DNA from: Embiotoca jacksoni
Taxonomy: Eukaryota > Chordata > Actinopteri > Embiotocidae
NCBI GenBank assembly: GCA_022577435.1
Contig: JAKOON010000018.1
Span: 1,685,775 to 1,749,774, forward strand
Direction: 5' to 3'
Length of the DNA: 64,000 nucleotides
In this document: positions 37,836-51,355 of the stretch, piece after piece
Layout: every line of letters begins with the position of its first letter
Position numbering within the stretch: the stretch's first letter is position 1
Translations under genes and position numbers: made by a program
Notes under the pieces: generated by a model
Told to the model about the DNA's origin: nothing
The model's input: the letters and a program-made list of their open reading frames with translations, nothing else
Databases searched by the model: none

Positions 37836-40284
37836 GTAAGAGCATCGTTTTCTTCCTTCTCTTTTCTAGTTTGAAATGACATCGTGATGCTGGAGGCTTC
37901 CTGTTTACATGTTGTTCTCCAGAATCAGCCTCCGTTATGATGCAGGGTTAAAAGCTCCGACTGGTCACGAGCGCTGCAGCGATGTGTAACCAGCGAGGGT
38001 GGAAGTCACTCATTTCAACAGCAATATCAGGAAAACACGACTTTTCCTTTACAGATCAGACTTCCAGTCAGCTGAGGAGGCTGTTTTTCCTCTTGTGATC
38101 ACAACATGATCAGATCTGCAGACTCTCATTCAGGAATTGAAGCGCCTTTTTTTTTTTTTTTTTTTTGAGATTGCAAATCCCGACTATAAAATATTGAAAT
38201 AAAATATTGAAATCAAATTCGATAAATTCCGTTTGTGTTGATCCTCTCATATCTTTGAAGCCATCTTTGACTGATTTTTGTCACAAAGCTCAATCATCTG
38301 TTTCGGGGTCTTTGAATCCATCGTCTTGTTTGTTTTGCCTTCATGCAGAAATCCACCGGACGCTTCAACACAGCGTCTCCACATCTGATACATTTTGTTT
38401 TGTTGGCCTTCAAATAAAACAATCAACATCCCATTAGTTACTCTTTATCAGCTAAAAAAAACAAACGCTACATATGAGCTACTAAATTTTGCATCAAGAG
38501 CCCGGGGCCATGAAATCCGAAGCTGTCTATATTTCAGAATACACGTGGCGGTTTTATCTCTGATGCAAATCATTCCTGTTGTTTCCATCTCTGAACCTGT
38601 GACCAGACTTCAAACGTGCGTCGGCAGCAACAAACAGCACGTTTCCCGCAGTAGTTGTTACCTCAGGGCGGATGAGGAAAATAAGGGTCATGGGATGGTT
38701 GTGGAGGGAAGATGTGTTTTACATCATTTGATGTGTAGTACATCAGTTTCATGTTTTGACAGTCGAAACTGATCCAAGTGATTTAAATGCAACTTTTAAG
38801 GAATCTGAATGTAAATGTCTTCCCTGAGGAGCTGAAAAGGAGCTGTGGCCTTCCTCCATCCACCACATGCTGCTGGGTTGAGCTGTTCACCAGTGACGTC
38901 ATAAGAGAGTCAGCAGAGCCTCCGTCAGGTGTTACAGAAAAAAACAGCCTGTTTCTGACCGAGGTGCTGAAAAGCAACTTCCTGCGTGCAGTCAGGTTGA
39001 ATCATTGGCGTCGGGGTTCGCTGCATTTCTTATTTTTCCAACCTGATAACTCTGCAAAGGTGAACACATTCTGCTCTCAGCGGACTCCTTCACATCTTAA
39101 ATGTGTCTTTACAGCAGATTTGCATTTTGTTTCCCCACGAGGGATGATTGTTTGTGAGGGAGGAACATTAACCACAGCGGAGAGCCGCAGCACTTCACAT
39201 CAGTGCTTTCTAAATGTCGTCCCAGTGACTCGGTGGGTTTTCTTATTAACCGCTGCTGGTGGTGATGTGATGGTGTGTAATGAAGTGGACGTGGAGGAGA
39301 GTCCGTGGACAGCTGTTTAAACATCCTGATCACCGTCACTGCAGCTTTAAATTGATGTTTAAATGCAGCACAGTGGAACGATTTTCGGAGTATTTCTTCA
39401 ATCCACACTGACCCCACATCACTGAAACGTGACCTCCTCCCCGCTCCCCCCCCCTCCTCTCATGCTGTCCTCAGCTGAGTGAACCAGTGTTTATGACGGG
39501 TAGTGTCTGGTGTGGGTTTCCACACTGAACATCTCCACCTGATCCTCTGCTGTCTTTATTATAACAGAGGCAGCTGGAGTCAGAGTCCTTTCTCCCGGTT
39601 ATAAAGTGGTGAAGGAAACTATCTCATCCATCTCATGTGATGGGTGGAGGGTGGAGGGTGGTGGGTAGAGAGTGGTGGGTAGAGGGTGGAGGGTGGAGGG
39701 GAGCAGCCTTCATGGTAGAGGGAGCGCAGCAGAGTCATTTAGTTTCCAGGATGGGACAGGTTTTAAAAATAATGCTCTGAGATCACAAACTGTGATGCTC
39801 AGCTTTAGAGGAGATTATTAAAGAGTAAACTGTCCACCTGTGTCAGAGATGGAGAGGGAGGGAGGGAGGGAGGGGGAGGGAGGGGGAGAGAGAGAGAGAG
39901 AGAGAGAGGCTCTGAATTCTTTGTCTTTTCATGGAGTTATTAACAGGTTTAAGTGCTGAAAGAAACTATTGTTATAAAGTCATTATTTATAAAATCTTAC
40001 ATTGACAGCAAAACAACTTAAATGTCACATTTTTAATTAAAGTGCAGTGAAAGTGAAAAAAACAGCTCTGTTAAAACGTGTTGTTTCACGTTCTTCTCAC
40101 ACTTTGAATTATGAGCCTCTCAAAGGTCGTTCTGAGTGATGAACATGTCTGCAGGTTGGTTCGTTCCACTCTGAGACAGGATTTAACTTCACAAAGTTAT
40201 CATTGGGACGGTTATGAAGGGAACCGATGTCTCACCAAAGTGTGTGATGAACCCGTCGGTCCTCTGGATGATGAGCAGCTGATG
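37836..40284. other. Start of kcnh2 intron 1, no exon recognised
   Basis: No sequence resembling the PAS-domain exon was found. A poly-T run lies at 38149-38166. G-rich GGGTGGA and GGGA/GA repeats are at 39645-39702 and 39850-39908. A 177-codon open frame at 38787-39320 has no protein-like signature. Confidence 0.5.
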
Positions 40285-40985
40285 GTCCTGCCAGCCGACA
40301 CCCAGAGATCCTGGGAGAAGCTTCTAGAAGGACAACCGTCACCGAAGCACTTCATCTGGGCTTTATGGAGGAAAGACTCTGCGCCGTGGAAGACTGATGA
40401 AAACCTGCTTGGAGGACTTTCAGATTGTGAGAAACAAGATTCTGGTCTGATGAAACCAAGATGGAAGTGTTTTGCCACCTCCACAACACCATCCAACAAT
40501 GAAGCACGGCGGCGACAGTATCATGCTGCAGCTAGTGACAGACAGATGAACACCTTCATGCAAACCTGCTGCAGAGTTCTCAGGACCTGAAAGTGAAGGT
40601 TCACCTCCCAACAGAACAACGACGCTCATCACAAACACAGAGTGGGTTGGAGGAACAATTCCCAGCCAGAGCCGAGACCCAAACCCAATCGAAACATCTC
40701 TTAAAAAAACCTGAAAATGTCTGTTCACCGTCGGTCCCCATCAACCCGACGGAGCTCGACAGGATCTGCAGAGAAGACTGACAGAAAAATCCCCAAATCC
40801 GTCACACCGGAGACGACTGGAGGCTGGAAGACGTGTGAAACCTGTGAAAACCTGCAGCGTGTCAGTGTTATTATCTCTGTCACTGTGGGGTGAGGATGAA
40901 AAGGATTTCAAATCATTTCAGCCAAAAAATAGGGTGTCAATAAAGGCGTCTGAATATGTTTTTACAAACACACCGTACATTTAGA
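40285..40985 (+). mobile_element. Degenerate Tc1-like transposon relic
   Basis: Stretches match a common fish Tc1 family in order: GGGAGAAGCTTCTAGAAGGA, GAGAAACAAGATTCTGGTCT with GATGAAACCAAGATGGAAG, CAACAATGAAGCACGGCGGC, AACCCAATCGAAACATCTCT and TCAATAAAGGCGTCTGAATA near the end. Internal deletions and frameshifts remove most of the transposase; the open frame 40111-40590 is a chance reading through it. No terminal repeats recognised. Confidence 0.8.
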
Positions 40986-41422
40986 GTTAAAGACGTGTTT
41001 TCATATTTCAGATTCTTATTCCAGAGCAGAAGGTCCATATAACCAAACTACACGCCTTGTGTATTTGTAATGAATCAAACATCCTGCACACGGTGAGGAA
41101 TGATCTCCATGAAGCATAAAGCCGCAGCAGCACATTACGACGATTATAAAGTCAGTAGGAGCTGCATTTAAGAATCAAACAGACGGATGTTGATGCACAG
41201 CAGCTGGGAGAAATGGATTTCCAGGCTACAGATGTTTATTGGATTATTAGACAGACAGGAGGTCACAGTTGCTCTGCATGCAGGTTATGATGAATCCACA
41301 GGAAGGGAAGTGATCGGTGAGATTTACTTCTAGGAGGAGATGTTCAGCCGCTGAGAGCACATTGCGTCATCTATTCAACCAGGCAGGCTTTTCACTGGAG
41401 AGGAGTAAATATTCACTCACTT

Positions 41423-42283
41423 AAATGGTAAATGGTCTGTATAGTTTTATCACCTTTCAGTCTCAAAGCTCTTTAACATGTTTTCCATTCACACACTAAT
41501 GAGACAGATCACCATGCAGGGTGCTGCCATCAGGAGAACATTCACACACCGATGGTACACCATCAGGAGAACATTCACACACCGATGGTACACCATCAGG
41601 AGAACGTTCACACACCGATGGTTCACCATCAGGAGAACGCTCACACACCGATGGTACACCATCAGGAGAACGCTCACACACCGATGGTACACCATCAGGA
41701 GAACACTCACACACCGATGGTTCACCATCAGGAGAACGCTCACACACCGATGGTACACCATCAGGAGAACACTCACACACCGATGGTACACCATCAGGAG
41801 AACATTCACACACCGATGGTTCACCATCAGGAGAACACTCACACACCGATGGTACACCATCAGGAGAACACTCACACACCGATGGTACACCATCAGGAGA
41901 ACATTCACACACCGATGGTTCACCATCAGGAGAACACTCACACACCGATGGTTCACCATCAGGAGAACACTCACACACCGATGGTTCACCATCAGGAGAA
42001 CATTCACACACCGATGGTTCACCATCAGGAGAACATTCACACACCGATGGTTCACCATCAGGAGAACACTCACACACCGATGGTTCACCATCAGGAGAAC
42101 ATTCACACACCGATGGTTCACCATCAGGAGAACACTCACACACCGATGGTACACCATCAGGAGCAACTTCAGGTTCAGTGTCTTGCTCAAGGACACTTAG
42201 GCATGTGGACAGGAGGAGCTGGGGATCGAACCACCACCCTTCTGATTAGTGTTCAACCCACTCTACCGTCTGAGCCACTGCCT
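41423..42283 (+). repeat. Teleost dispersed repeat with expanded core
   Basis: The left end (AAATGGTAAATGGTCTGTAT) and the right end (AGTGTCTTGCTCAAGGACAC and GGAGCTGGGGATCGAACCAC) match a widespread fish repeat, from memory. Between them the CACACCGATGGT segment, normally present once, is a 19-copy array. Confidence 0.75.
41527..42153 (+). repeat. 33-bp minisatellite, 19 copies
   Basis: The unit is CCATCAGGAGAACACTCACA plus CACCGATGGTTCA, exactly 33 nt, 627 nt in total. Units differ at two positions (ATT/ACT/GCT/GTT after AAC, and GTA/GTT). Because 33 is divisible by 3 and the unit lacks stops, several frames on both strands stay open; these are not genes. Confidence 0.96.
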
Positions 42284-43679
42284 CCCTATATGTTTGATTA
42301 AAAACTGAAGAGCGACCCGCTTCAGGCCCAACATGTCAGAAAACCTCTGATCAAGTTGTGATTCCATTTCAGTGAATAATCTGTGATTGTTGTGACTCGT
42401 GTGCAATGATACGAGCCCTCAGCTCCCTCTCATCTCTGCCTGCTGACAGATTGAGTGTTTTCTCCGTCCGGCGTGCTGTTTGTTTGAAGACGTGCTCATT
42501 TGCCAGTGGCCTTAACGCAGGATGCATAATTCATGGCACCACGTCTTCACTGTTTCTGGGCTTCTATTTGCTCTGAATTTGTGGATTTTAGATGAAATAA
42601 TACGTGTAATTTAATGTCACCTTTTTAAAAAGCAAAGACGAATTAGATCAGATGGGAAACGTGTTGAAATGCTTCCAGCTCGGGTTCAGTGTGCTCTGAC
42701 TTCAGACCTTCTCTGCTTACTGTACGCTGATCTTCCGTGCTCGGATGCCTCTCTGTTTACCGTGCTGTGATCCCCCACCTTTGATATCCACGCTGCTCCT
42801 CCTCGTCGGGCCTCTCCGGGAGGAACACCTTCGGTGGCGTGTTGTTGTCTGTTCGACGCTCCTCGCAGGAAGACTTTGCTCAATTACAAGCCCTCGAAGC
42901 CGCCGTCCTCCGGGGAGGATGCTGCTGTTCTGCAGCTGAAGTACAAACACTTTGTCGCCATGGCAACTGCGCCACCCCCTCCCTCCCTCCCATCCTACCC
43001 CCTCCCCACCCAGACTCCACCACCCACACACACACCCACTGTCATGCACACACACAGAAGGAAAAAGGTAGCGTGTTTCTTAACCAGCTGCAGGCCGTTT
43101 ACAGAAAGTGTTCGCTGTTGAACGCTGTGATGCAGCTGAAGCTGATTCTGGTCATAAACAACACGCTGACCAGTGATTGGTTCTGGCTTCAGGCTAACTG
43201 GTCGGTTAACATGAACAAGGTGGTGATATCCATTTTGACCTTTTTTAGATATGAAGAATTGGGAAATTCATGAAAATATTGAAGGCATGACTTAACGTGA
43301 TGGAGGAGAATATGCTTTATCATCCAACAAGTAGCTCCGCCCCAGAGATCTGATTGGTCAACTGAACATCTGGAACAAATTATCATGACATCACACCCTG
43401 CTGATCACTCGAAATATCACTACCTTTTCAATGGGAATATAGAATTATAATATAATTTCATCTAATAAGTAATATAATGTAGTTTCTACTTGTTATAGAT
43501 CTATTAAATGACCCATTTGGTGAAGTCGGGTCTCTTTTGGTCCTTTTTGGTCGCTCCGAGCACCCGTACCGTAACACCATGGATAGTCACGCACTTACAA
43601 TCCTAGAGGAGGCTAGCTGGACCGGTTTGGTTTGAACACATGACACGGAGCTAACATGTTAAAAACACATGAGAACATG
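42284..43679. other. kcnh2 intron 1, no recognised gene
   Basis: Unique sequence. It includes an X-box-like GTCGCCATGGCAAC at 42954-42967 and a C-rich stretch near 42975-43030. Open frames around 42,840 have no family resemblance. Confidence 0.45.
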
Positions 43680-43862
43680 GATATCTTTGTTCATCAGATA
43701 TCTTTGTTCATCAGATATCTTTATTCACCAGATATCTTTGTTCATCAGATATCTTAGTTCATCAGATATCTTTGTTCATCAGATATATTTGTTCATCAGA
43801 TATCTTTGTTCTTCAGATATCTTTGTTCATCAGATATCTTTGTTCATCAGATATCTTTGTTC
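43680..43862 (+). repeat. 17-bp tandem repeat, 11 copies
   Basis: The unit is GATATCTTTGTTCATCA, with few variants and constant 17-nt spacing. AT-rich, in kcnh2 intron 1. Confidence 0.95.
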
Positions 43863-44329
43863 CAACCAGACTGAGCTAGCTGATCAGTTTAGTGTTTCTA
43901 TGTTCTGTATTTATTCAGTTGGAGACCAGAAATACTCTGTTGCTAGGTGGTTGCTAAGGGTCTGACTACTTCCTGGAGTAGTAAGCATTACATACGTTAT
44001 TTAAGAGACAACTGACACGACCGATTGATTTCCCAGTTATTAGTCATAGCCCATGTGTTGCCATAGAAACGGACATCGCACTAACATAAAGTTTTATATT
44101 TTGAGAGTGAATTGCTCCACAATATGAAAACATTTAGATTACATGTTTTATTTAGTTGGTGACTTGTTGTATAATCACTATAATACACTCGGTGTGCTTT
44201 AACGTCATTATTGGTACGACAGTGATGTGATCAGGACCGAGGCTTCTGTGTGTATCTGATTCCTGATGTACTGACATGTGACAAATCAAATGAAAAAGCC
44301 TCGTGTTTGACAGTGAGGAGATCCAAAGC

Positions 44330-44565
44330 CTCTGTTCTGCTGGTGGACGGGTCACTGCAAATGAGTTCAGAGTTGTACTGAGTGACCTGGTGGATGAAAG
44401 CTGCTGATGGGAGTGATCTGTTCCAGGGTGATGATGACGTCCTCAGGGGTCGCTGAATGCTTTGATGAGTATTAAAGTGATGTGACTCAGATGCTGTGAC
44501 TCAACACATCTGAACACCTGTGGGAGGTTTTAGACCGACGTGTTCGACAGCGCCCTCTACAGTTA
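44330..44565 (+). mobile_element. Tc1-like transposase C-terminal fossil
   Basis: Positions 44507-44556 read SEHLWEVLDRRVRQRPL, the EHLW...RRVR block containing the third catalytic acidic residue of Tc1 transposases. The upstream part is eroded with in-frame stops. The repeat copy at 44606 follows within 50 nt. Confidence 0.6.
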
Positions 44566-44605
44566 GAAAGAAAGAGTTGATTTAAGTTGTCACTTTTAAG
44601 TTGAA

Positions 44606-44818
44606 ATGTGACTTTAGCTAACAACACCGAGATAACTGATGGACACATTTTATTCACTTTGGATTTGATGAGAGAAGTTGAATGGGAGTCTATGGAGCCG
44701 GAGGCTTTTTGGAGCCGACCTCTAGTGGCACTCGCTGGTATTGCAGCTGAAGACACTTCTGGATCAGAACCATTTTACAGACCTGAAGCTGCGAACTCTT
44801 TTAGATCCAGTCTGTAGT
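44606..44818 (+). repeat. Unclassified dispersed repeat, copy 2 (partial)
   Basis: It contains only the end that includes CTAACAACACCGAGATAAC and GGAGTCTATGGAGCCGGAGG, near-identical to copies at 22 kb and 54.8 kb. The same short open frame (TLANNTEITDGHILF ...) is retained in all three. Confidence 0.85.
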
Positions 44819-45930
44819 TTTGCCTCAGTGCCATTTGTCCAAAAGCTTGCACACGGTTTTAATGTGCTCCATTAACTGTACAAATGATCAGATGTTTACA
44901 GGCACACAGTAGTTTATTTAAAGTCAATACAAAATACATTTGCCTGCTAATGGAAATCCTCACCAATGTATTAAATGTGATCATTTGGTAAAAATGTAAT
45001 CTGTTTTTAGGGAATTAATTGGATGATATATATTTGTGACCCATTTTGAAAGATTTCTGTCTTTCATAAGAAGCAGTGGGCTCGAGTCTGAGGAGAGAGG
45101 AGGTAGAAACAAGTAGATCAATTAATTGCTGCTGACTTTGCTATTTTCATGGGATTTTTTTTGACGGTAAGAAGAATAGTCTCAGCCTTTAATGTCCTTT
45201 AATAAAAGGAATGCGAGAGCTCTTCTGTTGCATACACTGACCTTAAAAGATATCCAACAGATTAAATGAGATTGAGGTTGACAGGTGTGCACTCCAAATA
45301 TTCAAATATCCAGTTTTCAGTTTGTATATATAACATGAGCCCCCATCTATCTTTGTCCTCTGTGTCAGACTACAGCAGCCAGCAGAATGTGCTTGTATAG
45401 TATGTTTCCTCTTTCAGCGTAATATGTTGAAACGCGTTTCTCCTGCAGCCGGCGTCGGCCCGGCGGCCGTGGAGTCGCTCCTCCTGCGTGTCGGCAGCAG
45501 GTCGTCCACCTGAGCGTTCACAGCTTCCTGCTTGGATGAGTTGCGTCAGGCTCACAGCCTCCATGTTTCCCGGTGCTGCTGAGTACATGCAAACGCTGCG
45601 GCCGCATACGGCAGCATGTTCCTGAATCTGGCCGCGACCAGGCGGCTGGTTTTCTCTCCTGTTCTCCTGCACACGACAAACATGGTTTCTCCGTCTCCCC
45701 GCTGAAACTCCAGCTGCTCCTACGAATGTTCAGACAACCAAATGGATGTCTGAAGAGGTCCAGTAGCTGCTGCACCGTCCTGCTGCTGAAGGTCCTCCAC
45801 CTCTCTGCTCCATCTGTTTGGTTCGGAGGGTGTAAACACAGCAAACTGCTGCTGGAGTCAGAGTGAGTCACAGCCTCCACATCACTCTTCCTCCCTCTCC
45901 TGTCTCCTGACTTCTTCCCTCCTCTCTCGT

Positions 45931-45938
<8 letters not shown>
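44819..45938. other. kcnh2 intron 1, no recognised feature
   Basis: Unique sequence with no exon-like or repeat signature I recognise. Confidence 0.45.
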
Positions 45939-45977
<39 letters not shown>

Positions 45978-46050
45978 CACACACACACACACACGCACAC
46001 ACACACACACACGCACACACACACACACACACACACGCACACACACACAC

Positions 46051-46138
<88 letters not shown>
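45939..46138 (+). repeat. (AC)~100 microsatellite with ACGC breaks
   Basis: 200 nt of AC with five GCAC interruptions in the left half, preceded by CT-rich sequence. Long low-complexity open frames here are artefacts. Confidence 0.98.
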
Positions 46139-46140
<2 letters not shown>

Positions 46141-46322
46141 CACCAGCGCTCTCTTGTACTTGTAAACTCTTTGAGCTCCTAAACACTCGTCTCCACCTCT
46201 CTGCTCTTTGTCTCATCTGACAGCCTGTTTTCTTCTTCTCTCCGTCTCTGTCTCTTTTTCCCTCCGTCCCTCTTTCTCTTTTTGTCTCCTTCCCCCTCTG
46301 TCCCCCCTTCCCTCTTTCTGTG

Positions 46323-46329
46323 CACGCGT

Positions 46330-46373
<44 letters not shown>
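46323..46373 (+). repeat. (TG)n microsatellite
   Basis: About 50 nt of TG/CG after a CT-rich block, 185 nt from the AC tract at 45939-46138 and complementary to it. Confidence 0.96.
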
Positions 46374-46375
<2 letters not shown>

Positions 46376-49300
46376 CAGGACTGAGGAGACAACATTTCGT
46401 CCTTCCTGATGTTTCATGTCGTCCTTTGACTCTTCAACACTGTTGTTATTCATCTGTGGAGTATTAACATGTACGAGGACAAATGAAGCTAACAGCTAGC
46501 CGAGCATCACACAGGCTGCATGTTGTTAAATACGGTTCATTCAACATGACAAATGAAGATTAAGAATCGAGTTGATATGAAAGTGAGATTCTGTGATTTA
46601 ATTTTCCTCCAAGTGAAAAGTTGTTTTCATAATCAATAACCAACATGGTCGTATTTAGCTCACATTTAGGATGTTAGCGGGCCTGAATAAAGGTCCTGCA
46701 CAGTCAAACGTGATTTGTTTTTATATCACGGCTGCACCTGTCAGAAAGTCAGTGAAGAAAACAAATGTTTCAACATGAATATTTTATAACTGTGATAGGT
46801 AACGTTAGATTTTTCTCATTAGCTGTTTGGGATACAAGAAGTTTTCAAGCTAAAATAATGCAGGCAGAAAAATGAGGACGAATTACACTGAAAATGTTGG
46901 AATAACTCACTGCTGCATTTACACAATAAACTAATCACCATTTAGACATGAGAAGAATTAGAAGTGCTGCTAAACAAACCATTTAAATTTCATGATCAAT
47001 TTTAGTTGCATGAAGTTGACTTTGACTTTGAAAACAAATATTTTTCATCAACTATTCAACAAAGCCACATTATTGTCGGTGTGTTCTCGGACATTCAGTC
47101 TCATGAATGATCCAACACAGGCGTGCAGTTCAGCCATCAGCATGTATTGTCTGTGAAATACTGAAATTACAAGAAAAGATAATAACTGATTTCTTTGAAT
47201 TAAACTTTCCAACAAAATGTTTTTCCTGCAGACTATTTGAAACACGAGTCACGTGAAGCTATAAAAAGTTAAATTAGTGCAAATAGTTCTGATATTTTTT
47301 TAGCTCAATCTGACGATCAGTCTCACGGTTTTATTGTATTGAGTTTTGTACAGTATGTCATGTAAAATAATTGGTAAGGATGAGATCTCGTTTGTTTTCT
47401 GTGGAGGGAGAATGGACACGGAGACCAGCTGCTGCAGTGTGATGTGTTTTCACTTCTCTCCTTTAATACGTGTGTTGGATTGCATTGTAATTTCATCATG
47501 ATCAAGTTTATCAGTCGATGCAGTTGGACTTGATGTTTCCATAAAGCCGAGAGCGATCCGGCCCCCCGTGAGACCGATGAACTTACGAAACGCTGCCGAC
47601 GCCCTGAAACCAAAGAGACGAGTGTTTGTGGCCTCACAGCGACCGAGAGAACGATGAGTGATCAATCTGTTGTCTCATCAGCACACACAGTTGAATCTGA
47701 CTCCACTTCATCAGCTTCAAAAAAAACAAGAATAAAGTGCCCCAAAGACCAAAGCATGAAACGCAGAATCTCTGCTCTGCTTTCTTCTCCTGTCAGGATG
47801 AAAAGACGAGACGAGCTGCATCAGCAGCATCTCGTCAGGTGAAGCTCAGGGACTCAAAGACGATCAGGAAGTCTGTTCGTCAGCTTGATGTGAGGCCTGG
47901 AGGAGAAACCAAAGACAGGAAGCCACAGTGAACACTTCACTTCACACTCATTCAGATCAGCACTTTGTGGTCTGCTTGTGTCTATAATAGACTTCCAGTA
48001 AATACTCATAGTGATCATTTTAGACATCTGAACCTCTTAAAAGATCAAACCTGTCACTGTCTTCCTTCAGTCTGAGGTCTGGAGACTAAGTTGAAAGAAG
48101 AACGAAGCTGAAGCTCATTTTGAATTTATTTTAAAGGATTTAGAGAATCTGCAGCAACATTTTACTGTAAGTCCATCACACATTTATAAACAGTATGAAA
48201 CCACTTCTCCACTATAATGCACCTGTGATGTTCTTGTATGGAGCTGAGGGCGGTTTAAGTATTTGACAGTCAACCTTTTTCTTTGAAGACATATTTTATA
48301 ACATTAAAACTGTATTTGACTTTATCATTCATCACCTGTTTATACAGCAGCTCCAGGTAGCTGTTCATACATCAACAAGGATTATATTACAATGCAAAGT
48401 GTTCACGGTGAAACGGCCTTCATGTGGAGGATTGCTGCTCATGTTGTCTTACAGTTTGCTTTTCTTTCGTTGAAGCCGTGCTTTTACATTCAAGACTTTC
48501 GCTAAATTAGTTCACACAATTCAGATGAAGCCAACAGATAAAACTCTCTATGATTGACATTATATTTAAATCCATACTGAGCACGCTCTACAAGCACTGG
48601 CTGCCAGCTAGCTTCCAGTTTAGCCCTCTATGCTAACTTCGATGGGGTTGGCTCTTCTGGTCTCTCCGTATGTTATCGGACTGAATGGATCAAATTCTGA
48701 CATTGAAATGTGTCCTTTCATGATGGTTTAAAAATGATTTATCCACCGTTTTACGGCCGCAGCAGCAGTGATGGAGTACATTATCCTGTAGGCACCATGA
48801 TGTAAGTACAGTCATCACTATTTTGTAGTTCCTCTCACTGAGACAAACGTTTCTCACTGCAGCTTTAACCAGTTGTAGCTGCGGACTTTAATTAACCACA
48901 GTTACAACCTCGGCTCTTCCAGAAGAGCCGTGCACTGATGTTGTTGCAGGTAAATCATTTTTAAAGCCTTTATGAAGCACAGCTGTTTTCTCTGTGCTGC
49001 AACAACATAAAGCAGATATGAGTCCACAGATTACAGCTCTGATATGAAACGCGGTCGAGCTTTGATAAAGAAGTTGGGATGTATTGATTTTCAAAGTCTG
49101 CTCCTTTATAGAATCAAACAGATGAAATTGTACAGCTCAGTGAATACGTTTCTGACTCGGGTAAAATTCATCTTCAGTTTTGGGTGTTTGGATCAATACA
49201 TAAGTTCCTGTTTATCACCTCCTATCTTTTGAACAGTATCAAGGCTCAACATGTCCATGTGATTTACAGGAAAATTAAACTTAGCAAATAAACGTAAATA

Positions 49301-51261
49301 AGCACATGGTTAGGGTTTGAAAAACAACAACATATTAAGAAATAGTTGTAGCCTCCTGGATTCACACCTCACCATCCAGTCTGTGACTCGTGCCACCGAG
49401 CCACCCCTCCTACCTCGTTTCCACCGTGTGGATTTCAGACTTTGCCGTGATACTGGGTTGCAGGGAGGATGGATGGGTCAATAACAGGTGTGACTTCCAC
49501 ACAAGAGACAACTGCTGCCAGCAAAACAAACACCTTTTCTGAGGTAGTTTTAGTTGCCTAAACCTTAATCAACCTTTATCAACTGACATGACACCTGTCT
49601 GAACATAAAGAAGTCCTGATGAACGGTTAGGAGTCATTCAGTCATTTATGTCACTTTGAATGCAAATTTAACACAGTTAACCTCAACTTTTACCACTGTA
49701 GGTGAAAGAATTTATTCATGACACTGTCATTAATAATTAGTGGTAGGATAAGGGTTAGTTGGTTAAATTGTCATAACAAAGACATTGACAGGTTATGTTG
49801 ACTTGGTTAAGGTCAACTTACAACAAAGACATCCCAAAGAAATGCATTAAAAGTGGCATAAATGACCCGTAAATGACAACCCCCTTCATGTTCATGACAG
49901 GTGTCTTGATGAAGGTTATGACTGTTTCATGACTCCCTGAACTAAAGTGTTATCAACCATTTATAACGTGTCATTTTAGAGAGGCCTCAGATTAGAGAGC
50001 GCTCACACGGGTGAGTTTCATATCATGTAACTCACTTATTAAAATCTGTCCCTCACATTAGACAACATAACAGATCGATACCCTTCAGAACGTCTCCTGA
50101 CGCACGACATCATGTTTCAGTGCCTTTTTTAAAACAGAAAGAACTCACAGTTCTGAGTATAAAACCTTTTTTCGGTCTGACACCGCCGGGGTTAAGTTGA
50201 ATCAAAGCCCAAAATCTTTTTGGTTCAGGACATACTCTGTTCTATTTGAGCTGGAATGACTTCTGGTTTAATGTAGGTTCATATTGTGGACGTAGTTTAA
50301 AAGACACCAATAGTAACATTTAATTGGAAACAGGAATTGAATGGAGGTCTCCAATAAAGCACTTTTTGTTGACCCATCCATCCACCCTGAACTCATGACT
50401 TTGTAATAACATCAAAGTTGTGCAGTTGAAGAAACAACTGATGCTGTTATTTTTCTTGGACTTCTTTTTTTTTCTCGAAGATTTGTATTTTGTTTCTTTG
50501 CACTAAAAAGAACTTCAGTACTTTTACATTATTATTAGAAAACCACAGTGTATCACAATATGATTTTATCTTTGTAGCACTGGCATTTGGTTGTGTCTCT
50601 TTTGATAACATTGTACTCCCCCAAACTAATTTCAAAGATCTCAGGATCAAGTGGTCGGCCAAAACTCAGGTAAAAAAAATTGGTTGATTATTTCCTGTTT
50701 CTCTGCTGCACAGCCTTCAGTAAAGCAATCTAAGTAAAAACTTTCTTTCCAAAAATCTCGACAGATCTCTACATTTCATCAATCTAAGCCAACTTCTAAG
50801 CACTTCACTGGACCCAAACTCCTGACAGCATCCAGAATGTTGCCCTTTCTTCTTTTCCTCCTCTAAAATCACCAATCAATCAAAGTCACAGTACCAGAAT
50901 CAAAACTGACTTTGGTCATTTTCACAGCAGAGAGTGAACATCAGTCAGGACAGGGCTCCGGGAATGAAAATGTCTGCGCCCATTTCTCCCTGCGTTAAGC
51001 ACACCATTATCACAGCCTCCCCCCCGTTCCGTCATAAAGACTCATATCATCTATCAAAGCTGCACATCCTGGATTCAACAGGCGGTCCTCGGACGAGACA
51101 TAAAGCGGCCTGTTCAGATATTCATGGAACTGTGCAGATCGGTAGCGTGGATGCGCTCGATAGCCTGCCTCCATGAATTAGTGGCAGCAGCGGCCCTCAG
51201 AGGCTCATAAAGCTTGATGGGTTTGTCTGGCTGCAATGAGCACTAGATAATACAGAGGCAG

Positions 51262-51262
<1 letters not shown>
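46374..51262. other. kcnh2 intron 1, no recognised feature
   Basis: About 4.9 kb of unique AT-rich intron. No conserved domain, RNA gene or repeat recognised. Confidence 0.45.
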
Positions 51263-51337
<75 letters not shown>

Positions 51338-51355
51338 ATGTGTTTGCATGTGTGT
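51263..51355 (+). repeat. (GT)n microsatellite
   Basis: About 75 nt of pure GT followed by GCATGTGT-interrupted units. Confidence 0.97.

Noticed and set aside
37527..37874. 115-codon frame overlapping kcnh2 exon 1 in another frame
   Set aside because: It starts at GTG, not ATG, and is simply an open frame in GC-rich DNA.
38787..39320. 177-codon open frame in kcnh2 intron 1
   Set aside because: No domain, signal or codon pattern; a single frame of this length is expected by chance in 64 kb read in six frames.
40111..40590. 159-codon frame as a host gene
   Set aside because: The DNA aligns in order with a fish Tc1 transposon but in shifting frames, so this is a dead transposase region.
41478..42301. 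Open frames of 215-249 codons on both strands
   Set aside because: They result from a 33-bp stop-free minisatellite; no start context, splice sites or non-repeat coding sequence.
44608..44817. Short frame TLANNTEITDG... repeated at 21945 (-) and 54764 (+) as a possible gene family
   Set aside because: It has no ATG and coincides with the dispersed repeat; conservation reflects recent copying of the element.
45882..46453. Long Cys-Val and His-Thr frames over CA/GT tracts (also 53.0-54.0 kb, 20.2-20.9 kb)
   Set aside because: Dinucleotide repeats have no stop codons in either repeat frame; they are low-complexity artefacts.
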